Shown: positions 9,749-17,528 of the stretch, piece by piece
Layout of the letters: each line of letters begins with the position of its first letter
Numbering within the stretch: position 1 is the first letter of the stretch
Assembly (NCBI GenBank): GCA_903927685.1
Contig: CAIYOB010000557.1
Coordinates: 1-23,578, forward strand
From: an uncultured Planctomycetaceae bacterium
GTDB taxonomy: Bacteria > Planctomycetota > Planctomycetia > Pirellulales > Pirellulaceae
DNA: 23,578 bases
Direction: 5' to 3'
Notes under the pieces: model-generated
The model's database searches: none
Told to the model about the DNA's origin: nothing
The model's input: only the letters and a program-made list of their open reading frames with translations
Made by a program: the position numbers and the translations under genes

Positions 9749-10051
9749 ATGAGCAAGTTTGACATCCCCGTCCTCGCCATTCTGTCTGCAGCGTGGGCGG
9801 ACTTGCCATCGGCACTGGCCGACGGCGCCCAGCCGAACTCGTCTTCATCCTTGCCGACGACCAGAATCATCAACCTCGCCAAGGACCCCCAACACGCCCC
9901 GACGGTCGCCGAATTGGAAGCCCGACTCAAGCAATGGCTTGCCCAATTCGCTCGTCCGGTCGGGGAGTTCACGCCCCGAAGGCAAGCGCACCGCTCCGAG
10001 AAGCTCACCGGAGCAGGTAGATTCCTGCCCGCGGGGGAGGTTCCCGAATGA
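9749..10051 (+). pseudogene. Collapsed sulfatase (N- and C-terminal ends only)
   Basis: From the ATG at 9749 the frame encodes a secretory-like N-terminus (MSKFDIPVLAILSAAWA ... ADGAQPN). In intact type I sulfatases such a start is followed by P-N-x-V-F-I-L-A-D-D-Q, which carries the two metal-binding aspartates. That motif is present at 9841-9864 (VFILADDQ) but in the +1 neighbouring frame. At about 9866-9870 the original frame resumes with INLAKDPQHAPTVAELEARL, a typical sulfatase C-terminal segment that normally lies some 400 residues later. The formylglycine site, the DNG motif and the catalytic Lys/His residues are absent. The simplest reading is a sulfatase gene with a small frameshift plus a deletion of over 1 kb. 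The reading frame happens to stay open for 101 codons to TGA, but the product cannot be a working enzyme. It lies directly upstream of an intact sulfatase. Confidence 0.65.
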
Positions 10052-10102
10052 ACGTGTCGCCCACGCCAGGGGCACCCTTAACCAAAGTGACGGAGTCCTC
10101 AC

Positions 10103-11698
10103 ATGATGAAAACCCTGCTTGTTCTGCTGCCAGTCGCATTCGCCGTTTCGCTCCAGGCTGCACCGCGGCCGAATATCGTCGTCATTCTCGTCGATGATAT
10201 GGGATTTGCCGATCTGGGCTGCTACGGTTCCGAGATCCCCACACCGCACCTGGACGCGTTGGCGGCCAACGGGCTGCGGTTCACGCAGTTCTACAACGCG
10301 GGCCGCTGCTGTCCCACGCGCGCCTCGCTGCTGACCGGCCTCTATCCGCACCAGACGGGCGTCGGGCACATGACCGACGACAAAGGCGTGCCGGGCTACC
10401 GGGGCCGGCTGAATGACTCGTGCGTCACGATTGCCGAGGTGCTCCGGCCCGCTGGCTACTTCACCGCGATGTCGGGCAAGTGGCACGTGGGCCAGAACCT
10501 GGGCGTGACGCCGTGGGAACGTGGTTTTGACCGCAGCCTGAACGCGCCGGCCGGCGGCTTCTACTATCCCGAGTCAAGTCGGGCGCAGTTGTTCCTGAAC
10601 GGGCGGGAGATCGCCAACGACGACCCGCGGTTGCCGTCGGGCTGGTACAGCACGGACCTGTGGACGACGTTCGGACTGGCCTTCATCGACGAAGCCCTCG
10701 CGGCCCGCAAGCCGTTCTACCTCCACCTGTGCCACAACGCGCCGCACTTTCCGCTGCAGGCGCCCGCGGAGGAGATCGCCAAGTTCCGCGGCAAGTACCG
10801 GCAGGGCTGGAGCGTCCTGCGCGACGAGCGGCTGCGGCGGCAGCACAAACTGGGGATCGTTGATCCTGCCTGGACGCCGGCGCCGCGGCCGGACGCGATC
10901 CGTGCGTGGGACCAGCTGACGCCCGAGGAGCAAGACCGCTTTGACCACCTGATGGCCGTGTATGCGGCCGTGGTGCACCGCATGGACCGGGCCGTGGGCG
11001 ATCTGGTGGCCGGACTGAAACAGCGCGGCGTACTCGATAACACGCTGATTCTGTTCCTGAGCGACAACGGCGGCAACGCCGAGTCCGGGCCGGCCGGGCG
11101 CTCCGAAGGCGATCCCACCACCGCCGCGTCGAACTGGTTCTGTGGCGAAAGCTGGGCCTTCCTGGAAAACGTCCCGTTCCGGAAGTACAAGCACTTCAAC
11201 CACGAGGGCGGAATCGCCACGCCGCTGATCGCACATTGGCCGCAGGGCATCGCCGCCAAGAACGAACTGCGCCGGCAACCCGCGCACCTGATCGACATCA
11301 TGGCCACGTGCGTGGACGTCGGCGGGGCGGCGTATCCCCAGCAGTTCAACAACCAGACCATCCAGCCGCTCGAAGGCCGCAGCCTGGTCCCGGCGTTCCG
11401 TGATCAGCCGCTGCAGCGCGAGGCGTTGTACTGGGAGCATGAGGGCAACGCCGCGATCCGCGTGGGCGATCTGAAACTGGTTCGCCTGGGCCGCACCGGC
11501 CCGTGGGAGCTGTACGACCTGAAAGCCGACCGCACCGAGCAGCACGACCTCGCCGCCCAGCAGCCGGAAACCGCCAGGAAACTCGCCGCCCAGTGGGACG
11601 CCTGGGCCGAACGGGCCCACGTCGTGCCGTATCCGGGCGCCAAGGTCCAGGAGGCCAAGAAGAAAGCCAAGCGGAAAGCGGCCGCCGCCGCGCCGTGA
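10103..11698 (+). CDS. Secreted type I (formylglycine-dependent) sulfatase
   Basis: A 531-aa protein with a signal peptide (about residues 1-20) and a full sulfatase core. It shows the N-terminal metal site PNIVVILVDDMG (D31, D32), the formylglycine signature C69-C-P-T-R73 followed by ASLLTG, SGKWHVG (K126, H128), HNAPHF, SDNGG (D321, N322) and KYKHFNHEGG (residues 361-370). The family hydrolyses sulfate esters after Cys69 is oxidised to formylglycine. The substrate is not readable from sequence; sulfated polysaccharides are the usual targets in planctomycetes. The C-terminus has ELYDLKADRTEQHDL, normal for the family, then an unusual Lys/Ala-rich tail (KKKAKRKAAAAAP). Two ATGs at 10103 and 10106 are equally possible starts. 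Length is normal and no lesion is seen, unlike its collapsed neighbour. A formylglycine-generating-like protein is encoded near the right edge, but it lacks one cysteine of the usual active site. Confidence 0.95.
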   Translation: MMKTLLVLLPVAFAVSLQAAPRPNIVVILVDDMGFADLGCYGSEIPTPHLDALAANGLRFTQFYNAGRCCPTRASLLTGLYPHQTGVGHMTDDKGVPGYRGRLNDSCVTIAEVLRPAGYFTAMSGKWHVGQNLGVTPWERGFDRSLNAPAGGFYYPESSRAQLFLNGREIANDDPRLPSGWYSTDLWTTFGLAFIDEALAARKPFYLHLCHNAPHFPLQAPAEEIAKFRGKYRQGWSVLRDERLRRQHKLGIVDPAWTPAPRPDAIRAWDQLTPEEQDRFDHLMAVYAAVVHRMDRAVGDLVAGLKQRGVLDNTLILFLSDNGGNAESGPAGRSEGDPTTAASNWFCGESWAFLENVPFRKYKHFNHEGGIATPLIAHWPQGIAAKNELRRQPAHLIDIMATCVDVGGAAYPQQFNNQTIQPLEGRSLVPAFRDQPLQREALYWEHEGNAAIRVGDLKLVRLGRTGPWELYDLKADRTEQHDLAAQQPETARKLAAQWDAWAERAHVVPYPGAKVQEAKKKAKRKAAAAAP

Positions 11699-12123
11699 CC
11701 ACCCGGGCCGGCCACAGAGGCAGCGCCGACTTGGTGCCGCGTCGAGTGAACCCCGGTGGCGACATCCCGAGAGGCCACCGGCTGACGCAAGCCCACCGGT
11801 CTGGTACATGTGAACTCGTGGTTACTGCAAACGATGGGCAGTTCTTGGGCACGCATCCGGTACAAGCCCAGCGTTCATGGAGTCACTCCCAAGAGGTGGA
11901 CCATCTGGCCGCACCAGGACTCCGCGGCAAATGGACAGCCGGGCTGCACGAAACGAAGCACCGCCGTCAACTTTGCCTCACGGGTCCGCTGGTTGACGTG
12001 CTCATTACACGTCCGAGGCGGCGTGCCGGCCCCGATCATAGAATGTTGCGGCCCTGCGGACATCCAGGACGTAAGCCCGACAACCAGTGGCACCCAGGCT
12101 GACCCCGGAGAGGATTGCTGGCT
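11699..12123. other. Intergenic region between sulfatase and DUF4838 relic
   Basis: These 425 bases contain no gene I can support. Short frames on both strands have no recognisable motif and no good ribosome site. The last 20 bases carry a purine-rich GGAGAGGA about 9 nt before the ATG at 12124. I saw no strong hairpin with a T-run after the sulfatase stop codon. Confidence 0.45.
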
Positions 12124-13580
12124 ATGAAACACGCTTCGCTGGACCGCGTTTGGCCCTCGCTGCTGGGACTGGTCTTCGCGCTGGTGGGATTCTGGAAGAC
12201 CGCGTACTCGCAGGAAAGCCGCCTCGAAGTCACCATCGTGACGGAGCACCGCAGCCCGTGGCAGATCGTCTCCTTGTCACGGTCGGTTCCGGGCGTGGCG
12301 TTTGCCGTCGCGGAACTGCAGAAGTACGTGGAACACCTCAGCGGCGCGCGCCTGCCGATTGCGAAGCAGCCGCCGGGTGGACCGGTCATCGTCGTGGGAC
12401 TACGCGCCGATCTCTCTGCGGAGGACCGGGCCCTGTTGCCGCCGCCGGCTCCCGGCCACGATGGCTACGCGGTCGCCGTGCGCGCCGGCGTCTCCGCCAG
12501 GATCGTGATTGGCGGCGACAATGGCCGGGGAGTACTCCACGGCGTTTATGACCTGCTGGAGCGTTGGGGTTGCCGCTGGTTCTATCCCACGCAAGACGCC
12601 CGGGATCCGGAGGTCGTGCCGCAGACGCCGTCGCTGGTCACCGTCGCCGGCTCGTGGGCCATTGCCTCGCCCATGCAATTTCGCATCTACAACGGCGACG
12701 CGTGGTACTTCGACGTGCAGCCAGAGGCTGCGATCCAGCAGGTAGATCACGCCGCCAAGCTGCGCTGCAACCTGATTGGCTGGCAATGTGCCCACGACAA
12801 ACCGCTGCTCCAGCAGTATCAAGGCCTGCAGCAACAAGGTGTGTTGAGCGAACTGGAGAAACGAGCGCTGACTCTGCACGGGCCCGCCCATTCGTTCAAT
12901 CTGTTTCTCCCCAACGAACAGTTTGCCCTGCATCCAGAGTGGTTTGGCATGCGTGGCGGCCGGCGCGTCACGCAGAGTTTCCTGGGGGCCCAATTCTGCT
13001 GGTCGAACGCCGACGCGCGAGAGGCTTTCTGCGACAACGTGGCCAGCTTTGCCCAGCAGACGCCGTTGATCCGCATCCTGGTGCTGGTGCCGTTCGACGG
13101 CGGCGTGGCCTGCGATTGCCCCGAGTGCCGCCAAACGGGCGCCAGCAACAGCCTGATGACAATGTCTACTTCCTCTGTTATCCCCCGGGGTACTGGTGGA
13201 ACCACAGCCTGAACACGTATCTGGCAGCCCGGTGCTTCTACGATGTCTCGCTTGATCCGTTTGCCCTGATTCGTGATTATGCGTTGAGCTACTACGGCCC
13301 CCAAGCCGGCCCGCTGTTGGCTCAATACTACGATCAGTGGGCCCGGGATCCCGATCTGGGCTATCACGTCCGCAGCGGCACGACGCGTCGCGATCGTGAG
13401 GCCCTGATTCGTCAGCGCCAGACCTTGATCGATCCGGCGATTGAAGTGACCGGATTGTTGAGACTCGCGGTGAGGAACTGGCTCGACGCCGAGGCCAAGG
13501 CGATCGAGGCCAAGGACACACGCATTAACGAGGCCGAAGTACGCGACGACCTGGACGAGAATTCTCTGGGGGATGATTGA
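12124..13580 (+). pseudogene. DUF4838-type glycosidase-like secreted protein, frameshifted and internally deleted
   Basis: From the ATG at 12124 a signal peptide (ending near residue 30, AYSQ-E) precedes a domain like the N-terminus of alpha-glucuronidase and DUF4838 proteins: V-A-E-L-Q-K-Y-V-E-H-L-S-G-A-R-L-P-I, then IGGDNGRGVLHGVYDLLE and WGCRWFYP. The GH-like region with LHPEWFGMRGG and GGVACDCPECRQTG follows. At about 13150-13165 this frame degenerates and ends at a TGA at 13210-13212. The +2 frame takes over with DNVYFLCYPPGYWWNHSL, then FYDVSLDPFALIRDYALSYYG, and ends at TGA 13578-13580, matching the C-terminal part of the family. In family members a stretch I estimate at 100-200 residues normally separates the two parts, so both a frame change and a deletion are likely. 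The joined product would be about 485 aa. Intact relatives act on polysaccharides in the periplasm or outside the cell, by inference. Confidence 0.75.
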
Positions 13581-13592
13581 GACATGCGCACG

Positions 13593-13641
13593 GCCACGTG
13601 TCTTGCCATTCGTCCGTGTCGCGTTCACGAACGAACGTGGC
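13593..13641. terminator. Inverted repeat between convergent DUF4838 relic and VWA gene
   Basis: GCCACGT (13593-13599) pairs exactly with ACGTGGC (13635-13641). Within the loop, TTCGT and ACGAA can form a further short stem. The element lies 13 nt after the pseudogene stop and between two convergent genes, where a bidirectional terminator would be expected. There is no clear T-run on either side, so intrinsic termination is uncertain. Confidence 0.25.
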
Positions 13642-13710
13642 AGCCAGTGACCCCGACGCCGCGACGTGGGCGACGTAGTCGCCTGGCCGCGTTCCGGCGG
13701 GTGACGAGGG

Positions 13711-14343
13711 TCACATCATCTCCTGGCGCTCCTGGTCCGTGAACTCGTTCTTCACCGTCGCTCCAGCGCTGCGTTGCTTGCGCATCCGCGCCAATTTGGT
13801 CCCGGCCATCTGGTAGCCAACGCCGACCTTGTCCAGGGAGCAATTGGCCACGCCTGCGGCGTCGATGCCCATGCCGCCGGCCTCCGCGAACGCATCCTGA
13901 TTCGCACCGAGGAAGGTAAAATGCCAATTGTACTGCTGCTGTTGGCGTTCGATCATGTCTTTGATGGCGGCCTTGGAAAACTCCCTGCTCGAGTTCTCCT
14001 GACCGTCGGTCATCACAACAAAGGCGACCAAGCCCGGGCGGTCCTTCTCGTCCATTCTTGCCAGTCGCTCGCCCGTTTCATTGATCGCCTTACCCACGGC
14101 ATCCAGCAAGGCGGTCATGCCCCGGGGCACCAGTTGGTACTTGGGGACCTGTGCGATCGGGACTCCCTTGTGCAGGAACTCGTACTCGGTGTCGAATTGA
14201 ACCAGCGTGAGCAGGGCTTCTCCCGGCTCCGCGGTCTGTTGTGCGATGAACGAATTGACGCCGCCTTCGGCGTCTGCGCGCACCTGTTGCATTGAACCAC
14301 TGCGATCAACCACGAGCGTGATGTCGGTCAGGTCGGATCTCAT
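13711..14343 (-). CDS. Stand-alone von Willebrand factor A (VWA) domain protein
   Basis: A 210-aa cytoplasmic protein consisting almost entirely of one VWA domain. The metal-ion-dependent adhesion site is complete: D13-x-S15-x-S17 (VVDRSGSM), T77 (RGMTALLDAVG) and D113 (VVMTDGQENSS). It also has the motifs LVQFDTEYE and FTFLGANQDA, typical of the short soluble VWA proteins widespread in bacteria. Such proteins bind partner proteins through Mg2+, and specific roles are mostly unknown. I chose the start at 14341-14343 because AGGAGG sits 6 nt upstream and the domain begins at once. The open frame extends 41 codons further upstream, but that stretch is Cys/Arg-rich and not protein-like. There is no signal peptide or membrane segment. 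It follows the YbjN-like gene on the same strand after 132 nt, so co-transcription is possible. Confidence 0.9.
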   Translation of the reverse strand: MRSDLTDITLVVDRSGSMQQVRADAEGGVNSFIAQQTAEPGEALLTLVQFDTEYEFLHKGVPIAQVPKYQLVPRGMTALLDAVGKAINETGERLARMDEKDRPGLVAFVVMTDGQENSSREFSKAAIKDMIERQQQQYNWHFTFLGANQDAFAEAGGMGIDAAGVANCSLDKVGVGYQMAGTKLARMRKQRSAGATVKNEFTDQERQEMM

Positions 14344-14349
14344 CGAATA

Positions 14350-14355
14350 CCTCCT
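14350..14355 (-). promoter_or_regulatory. Ribosome binding site fixing the VWA gene start
   Basis: The minus strand reads AGGAGG-TATTCG-ATG, a perfect Shine-Dalgarno with 6-nt spacing. It supports the ATG at 14341-14343 over the upstream in-frame starts. Confidence 0.75.
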
Positions 14356-14475
14356 CTTGGGAAACAGGAAACTCGTCTGACATGGCTGCAAACCACCGGC
14401 GGCATACATCACGCGCCGGCCACGGTAGCGTCCCGACCGCCGGCAACGGCAGTATCGGCAAGCCAAAATATCGCT

Positions 14476-14973
14476 TCACTCGCCGGCTTCCTGGTCGGTG
14501 TCTTCCTCCGTGGGCGGCCGATACACGGCCTCGACCCGCAGGATAGCGTCCTGGGGCAGCTCGTTCGCGTAAATCACCGACAGAAACGCCGGCAGATACA
14601 TATCCAACATGTTGATGGACGTGCTGATCATCCGGTCGATGACTTCCTCTCCGACCGAGTCGCCGGTCAGAACTTGGGCGACTTGAAAACGCATTTCGCC
14701 GTCGTCGAGGTCCAGCTCAAACTTGCCCAGTCGCAGGCCATAGTTGGCTCGAGCCACGGCTTCGGCAATCGCGGGCCGGCAGCCTTCCGGCACGCGTAGC
14801 GGCGAGTAGCCGAAAACCTGGAACAGATCGGCCTCGACCTCGACGCGGGCCACGATCCGGTACGAGGCCACTTCGCCGCGAAGATCCGTCCGCACGACCT
14901 CGTCGTCGCCGGTCGCGTACCCGACTTCCCGCTCGTCCAGCAGGTGGATCAGCTCTTCAAAGGCAGCAGTCAT
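14476..14973 (-). CDS. YbjN-like domain protein
   Basis: A 165-aa acidic protein, best started at the ATG complementary to 14971-14973 (AGGA about 9 nt upstream); a longer frame back to 15033 adds only a basic, unlikely extension. The sequence alternates short helices and strands: AFEELIHLLDEREVGY, then ASYRIVARVEVEADLFQVFGYSPLRVPE, then an alanine-rich helix (IAEAVARANYGLRLGKFEL), DDGEMRFQVAQ and a C-terminal hydrophobic segment (INMLDMYLPAFLSVIYANE). This matches the YbjN fold (PF10722), related to type III secretion chaperones and thought to assist or sense other proteins. It has no signal peptide and no catalytic motif. It sits upstream of the VWA gene and diverges from the 93-aa gene at 15361. 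Family assignment is by pattern recognition only. Confidence 0.75.
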   Translation of the reverse strand: MTAAFEELIHLLDEREVGYATGDDEVVRTDLRGEVASYRIVARVEVEADLFQVFGYSPLRVPEGCRPAIAEAVARANYGLRLGKFELDLDDGEMRFQVAQVLTGDSVGEEVIDRMISTSINMLDMYLPAFLSVIYANELPQDAILRVEAVYRPPTEEDTDQEAGE

Positions 14974-15360
14974 GGCAGGGTCCTTTCGCGAAAGTTGGTC
15001 AAATCTCTTTCCCCGGCGTGTACTTGCCAGCATTCATTATTCGCCGGCGCCGTGACACGGTTGGTCACGGGAGGCGGAAATTTCTGCGCAAAGTGACCAC
15101 TTGGCCTCGACGGACGCTCGCCACGCGGCTCCAGGCTGGCGGCTAGATCTTCGCGACGCGGGCCGACGAGGCCTGGCCGGAATCCGTCGGTGCCACCGCA
15201 TCCCGACCCGGACGGAACGGCCCGGCGTCGCGACGTGGGCACCTGCCGCGTGGGATCCTCCAGTTTCCAGGTTCATGGCGGGGCTCTTGACCAACCGTGT
15301 CATCGCCCCGCCGAAGAAACAACCAGCGAAAGCAACAACCCAACACGAAAGGAGTTAGCC
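14974..15360. promoter_or_regulatory. Divergent regulatory region with three TGACCAAC motifs
   Basis: This 387-bp spacer must serve both the YbjN-like gene (minus) and the 93-aa gene (plus). TTGACCAAC occurs on the minus strand at 14994-15002, about 20 nt from the YbjN-like start. TGACCAACCGTGTCA occurs exactly on the minus strand at 15053-15067 and on the plus strand at 15288-15302, forming a 15-bp inverted pair about 220 bp apart. The 15-mer has partial dyad ends (TGAC ... GTCA). It could be an operator bound by a dimeric regulator, or the ends of a small defunct element. TTGACC could also serve as a -35 box. Confidence 0.45.
15053..15302. repeat. Exact 15-bp inverted repeat pair
   Basis: The arms TGACACGGTTGGTCA (15053-15067) and TGACCAACCGTGTCA (15288-15302) are exact reverse complements. 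The flanking bases are only partly alike. The interior has no coding gene I can support. Confidence 0.7.
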
Positions 15361-15642
15361 ATGCCCAAGTTCTACGTGCAATCCGGCCCCGTCCGCTTGA
15401 TCCTCGACGCCGATACCGCCCAGGAGGCCGCTGTCCTGGCCTTCCAATGGACCTGCGACAGGCAGGCCGAGATCGACGCCGTGACGCCCCTGGAGCACTT
15501 GCTGGAAGCCGAGCAGCGGGGCTGCCAGTTGGGCGACGAAGTCGCGGTCAACGAGCAGGGCTTCGGCCGTTGGGACGGACAGTTGTTCGAGACGCGGGAG
15601 GTTTTCGAGGCCTGGCTGCGGTCTCCGGTGCCCGTGGTTTGA
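15361..15642 (+). CDS. Small conserved-type hypothetical protein (93 aa)
   Basis: An ATG at 15361 follows AAAGGAG with 6-nt spacing and opens a 93-aa acidic protein (MPKFYVQSGPVRLILDADTA..., ending SPVPVV). The first 30 residues look like two beta strands and an alanine-rich helix (AQEAAVLAFQWTCDR). The middle is acidic and helical (PLEHLLEAEQRG) and the end has GFGRWDGQLFETREVFEAWL. There is no signal peptide, membrane segment or catalytic motif. I do not recognise a named family, although short proteins opening FYVQSG are, from memory, common in planctomycetes. Balanced composition and the strong ribosome site make it a real gene. It diverges from the YbjN-like and VWA genes and shares the motif-bearing spacer with them. 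Confidence 0.75.
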   Translation: MPKFYVQSGPVRLILDADTAQEAAVLAFQWTCDRQAEIDAVTPLEHLLEAEQRGCQLGDEVAVNEQGFGRWDGQLFETREVFEAWLRSPVPVV

Positions 15643-15890
15643 AGCGCAAGCACGACCGTACTGGCGGCGGATTTCCTGATGCCGGTGGCGATGTGCGGGT
15701 GAATTTCGCGTCCTCATCGTGCGATGAAGAGGGAAACCCAGTAGGATGTCGACCACACGGGCGTGGCCCGCACTCGGCTGTGGACAGCGACAGAGGGGAT
15801 CTGTGGGGGACCTTGCGGCGGCTCTCTGCGTCGGCCTGCTTCTTGCCCTGACAGACACAAGTTAATCATCAACTACACGGAGACTACGCG
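15643..15890. other. Intergenic region carrying one copy of a 27-bp repeat
   Basis: No gene is supported in these 248 bases. A 27-bp sequence at 15667-15693 recurs with one mismatch at 17087-17113. The last 20 bases carry GGAG 8 nt before the ATG at 15891. The rest shows no recognisable coding or hairpin structure. Confidence 0.5.
15667..15693 (+). repeat. 27-bp dispersed repeat, copy 1
   Basis: The sequence begins GCGGATTTCCTGATGC and ends GGTGGCGATG. It matches 17087-17113 at 26 of 27 positions. Both copies lie in gene-free debris and flank the TIM-barrel gene in direct orientation, about 1.4 kb apart. Confidence 0.65.
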
Positions 15891-16859
15891 ATGAAAACTG
15901 AATTGACCCGCCGCGGTTTTCTGGCTGTTTCTGCCGCCGGCGTGAGCCTGGCTGCAACCGCGGGGCGAGCCGCCGATCCCGCCTTCAAGACCACCCTCCG
16001 CAAGGCCGTGATCTTGGGCAGCGACCGGATGACCGAGGAGACGTTCAAGAGACTCAAGGACGCCGGCATCGAGGGCTTCGAGGCGTACACCGTGCCAGTC
16101 GACGAGGCGAAAAAGGCCCGCGAGTTGGCGGAGCATTTCGGTCTGCGCATCCACTCGGTGATGGGCGGCGGCTCCGTGGCCGGTCTTCGTGCGGCCCAGG
16201 CGTATGGTGCCGACGCCGTGCTCGCGCCGGTGGGCGGTTGCGGCGCCAAGCCCATGCCCGAACCGTGGGAATTCGACATCAAGTTCGACGAGGCCAACGG
16301 GCACATCATCCAGCTCGTCGCCGGCAACAATGAGAAGTTCAAAGACTACATTGAGGCCCACAATCGTTCCGTGGACGGCGTCCGGGAGTCGATCGGAAGG
16401 CTCCTCCCCGTGGCCGAGGAGACGAGCGTCGTCATTGCCCTCGAAAACGTGTGGAACAACTGGTGCGTGCGGCCCGAGCTGTACAACTGGGTCGTCGCCT
16501 CGTTCAAGAGCCCGTGGGTGAAGGCGTACTTTGACGTGGGGAACCACGTGAAGTACGCCGGCATCCTGCGCGGTGACAAGGTCGAGATCGCTTACCCGCC
16601 CGAGGTCTGGATTCGCACTTTCGGCCCGCGTCTGGCCAAGATTCACGTCAAAGACTACACGCTCAACCCCGACGGCAAGGGCGGTAACTGGGCCGGGATC
16701 GGGCAGGGCAGTGTCAACTGGCCGGAGATCCGCAAGGCTCTCGACGACGTGGGCTACAACGGCTGGCTCACCGACGAGACGGGCCTGAGCTGGCCCGAGC
16801 TGTCCATGCGCCTCGATCGCATTATCGCTGGCGAGCCGCCGATCCCGGCGGCGAAGTAA
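15891..16859 (+). CDS. Tat-exported sugar phosphate isomerase/epimerase-like TIM-barrel protein
   Basis: A 322-aa protein starting at ATG 15891 (GGAG 8 nt upstream). It opens with a twin-arginine signal (L-T-R-R-G-F-L-A-V-S-A-A) and an Ala-rich cleavage region near residue 27, so it is probably exported folded to the periplasm. The mature part resembles the xylose isomerase-like AP_endonuc_2 family. Likely metal-ligand positions at barrel strand ends are E185 (IALENVWNNW), D215 and H219 (YFDVGNHVKY), H252 (KIHVKDY) and E296 (TDETG). Planctomycetes carry many such Tat-signal paralogues, usually of unknown substrate but associated with sugar or inositol catabolism. Length and motifs are complete. 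No obvious operon partner is present: both flanks are debris. Confidence 0.9.
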   Translation: MKTELTRRGFLAVSAAGVSLAATAGRAADPAFKTTLRKAVILGSDRMTEETFKRLKDAGIEGFEAYTVPVDEAKKARELAEHFGLRIHSVMGGGSVAGLRAAQAYGADAVLAPVGGCGAKPMPEPWEFDIKFDEANGHIIQLVAGNNEKFKDYIEAHNRSVDGVRESIGRLLPVAEETSVVIALENVWNNWCVRPELYNWVVASFKSPWVKAYFDVGNHVKYAGILRGDKVEIAYPPEVWIRTFGPRLAKIHVKDYTLNPDGKGGNWAGIGQGSVNWPEIRKALDDVGYNGWLTDETGLSWPELSMRLDRIIAGEPPIPAAK

Positions 16860-17086
16860 GTCGCGGGGGAAGCCACCTGACCATGATCTGATATCTGGCG
16901 CCGGCAGTGTCCCGCGTCGCCCCGAAACGCTGTGTTCGTAACCCATCGACCATGGAATCGGGGCGGGCCTGGCGGTCGGCCATCTGCCGCAACAGGACGC
17001 CCGAGCTGTTCGTCGGCCGACCGGGCCGCGAAGAACCCTGCCGGTTGTGCATGGTTCACTGCCGGAACGTGTGGCTGGTCAGGGCT

Positions 17087-17113
17087 GCGGATTTCCTGAT
17101 GCGGGTGGCGATG
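17087..17113 (+). repeat. 27-bp dispersed repeat, copy 2
   Basis: It is identical to 15667-15693 except at one central base. The sequence after it differs by small insertions. It may be a relic of an IS end or a common intergenic repeat of this genome. Confidence 0.65.
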
Positions 17114-17195
17114 GCGGGGTGTGACGCCTATTCACCCCATGTCAAGGCGTTCGCCCGTGTCGTATTTGTCGCTCGAAGTTGCGGCCGCGTGCCGG

Positions 17196-17516
17196 TCACG
17201 CGTCGCCGCCGACGGGCTTGGGTGTCAGCGGAGGCCACCTGTCCACAACTTGGAACTTTGGCCCTGACTTGGAATCCAACTCATGTCCGGGCCGAAGCTC
17301 TGAGCGTCCGGTGCGGACTCCAACGGCTCGGCTGGCACGGACGCTGGTCGAGCTTTCCTTGGCCTGTTGGACCGCCGCCGATGCGTTTGGCCGCGATCCG
17401 GCTCGCGCCGACATTTCCGCCCGCATGGCCGGACGTTTGGCCACGGACTTCTGCACGGGCAGCAGTCGCTCGATCAGCGCCGGGGCGTCCTTCAGAGATA
17501 ACGGGGTGACGGTCAT
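17196..17516 (-). pseudogene. N-terminal remnant of a DUF1156-like DNA methylase gene
   Basis: The minus-strand ATG at 17514-17516 opens MTVTPLSLKDAPALIERLLP and continues VQKSVAKRP. From memory this resembles the start of DUF1156 proteins, which are large adenine-specific DNA methylases of about 900-1000 residues that begin with a helix of the type A-L-I-E-R-L-L-P-V-Q-K-L-S-A-E. After about 25-30 residues the resemblance stops and the frame becomes Ser/Arg-rich to a TGA at 17196-17198, so nearly the whole methylase is missing. It lies 12 bases downstream of the other remnant's stop, in the order expected for a DUF499/DUF1156 gene pair. The peptide encoded now is unlikely to function. The assignment depends on a short match. 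Confidence 0.4.
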
Positions 17517-17528
17517 GCTTGTTTCCAG

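Noticed and set aside
10574..11809. A 411-codon minus-strand frame opposite the sulfatase
   Set aside because: It is antisense to a sulfatase with all catalytic motifs intact; the translation is low-complexity and has no domain.
14344..14466. An N-terminal extension of the VWA protein
   Set aside because: The extension is Cys/Arg-rich and not conserved-looking. A perfect AGGAGG lies 6 nt before the internal ATG where the VWA domain starts.
15873..16946. A 357-codon minus-strand frame opposite the TIM-barrel gene
   Set aside because: It is antisense to a gene with a Tat signal, metal-ligand motifs and a ribosome site; the frame is a GC-driven shadow.
16907..17509. A 200-codon plus-strand frame in the debris region
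   Set aside because: It is Trp/Arg/Cys-rich without any motif or ribosome site, and crosses minus-strand remnants that are more protein-like.
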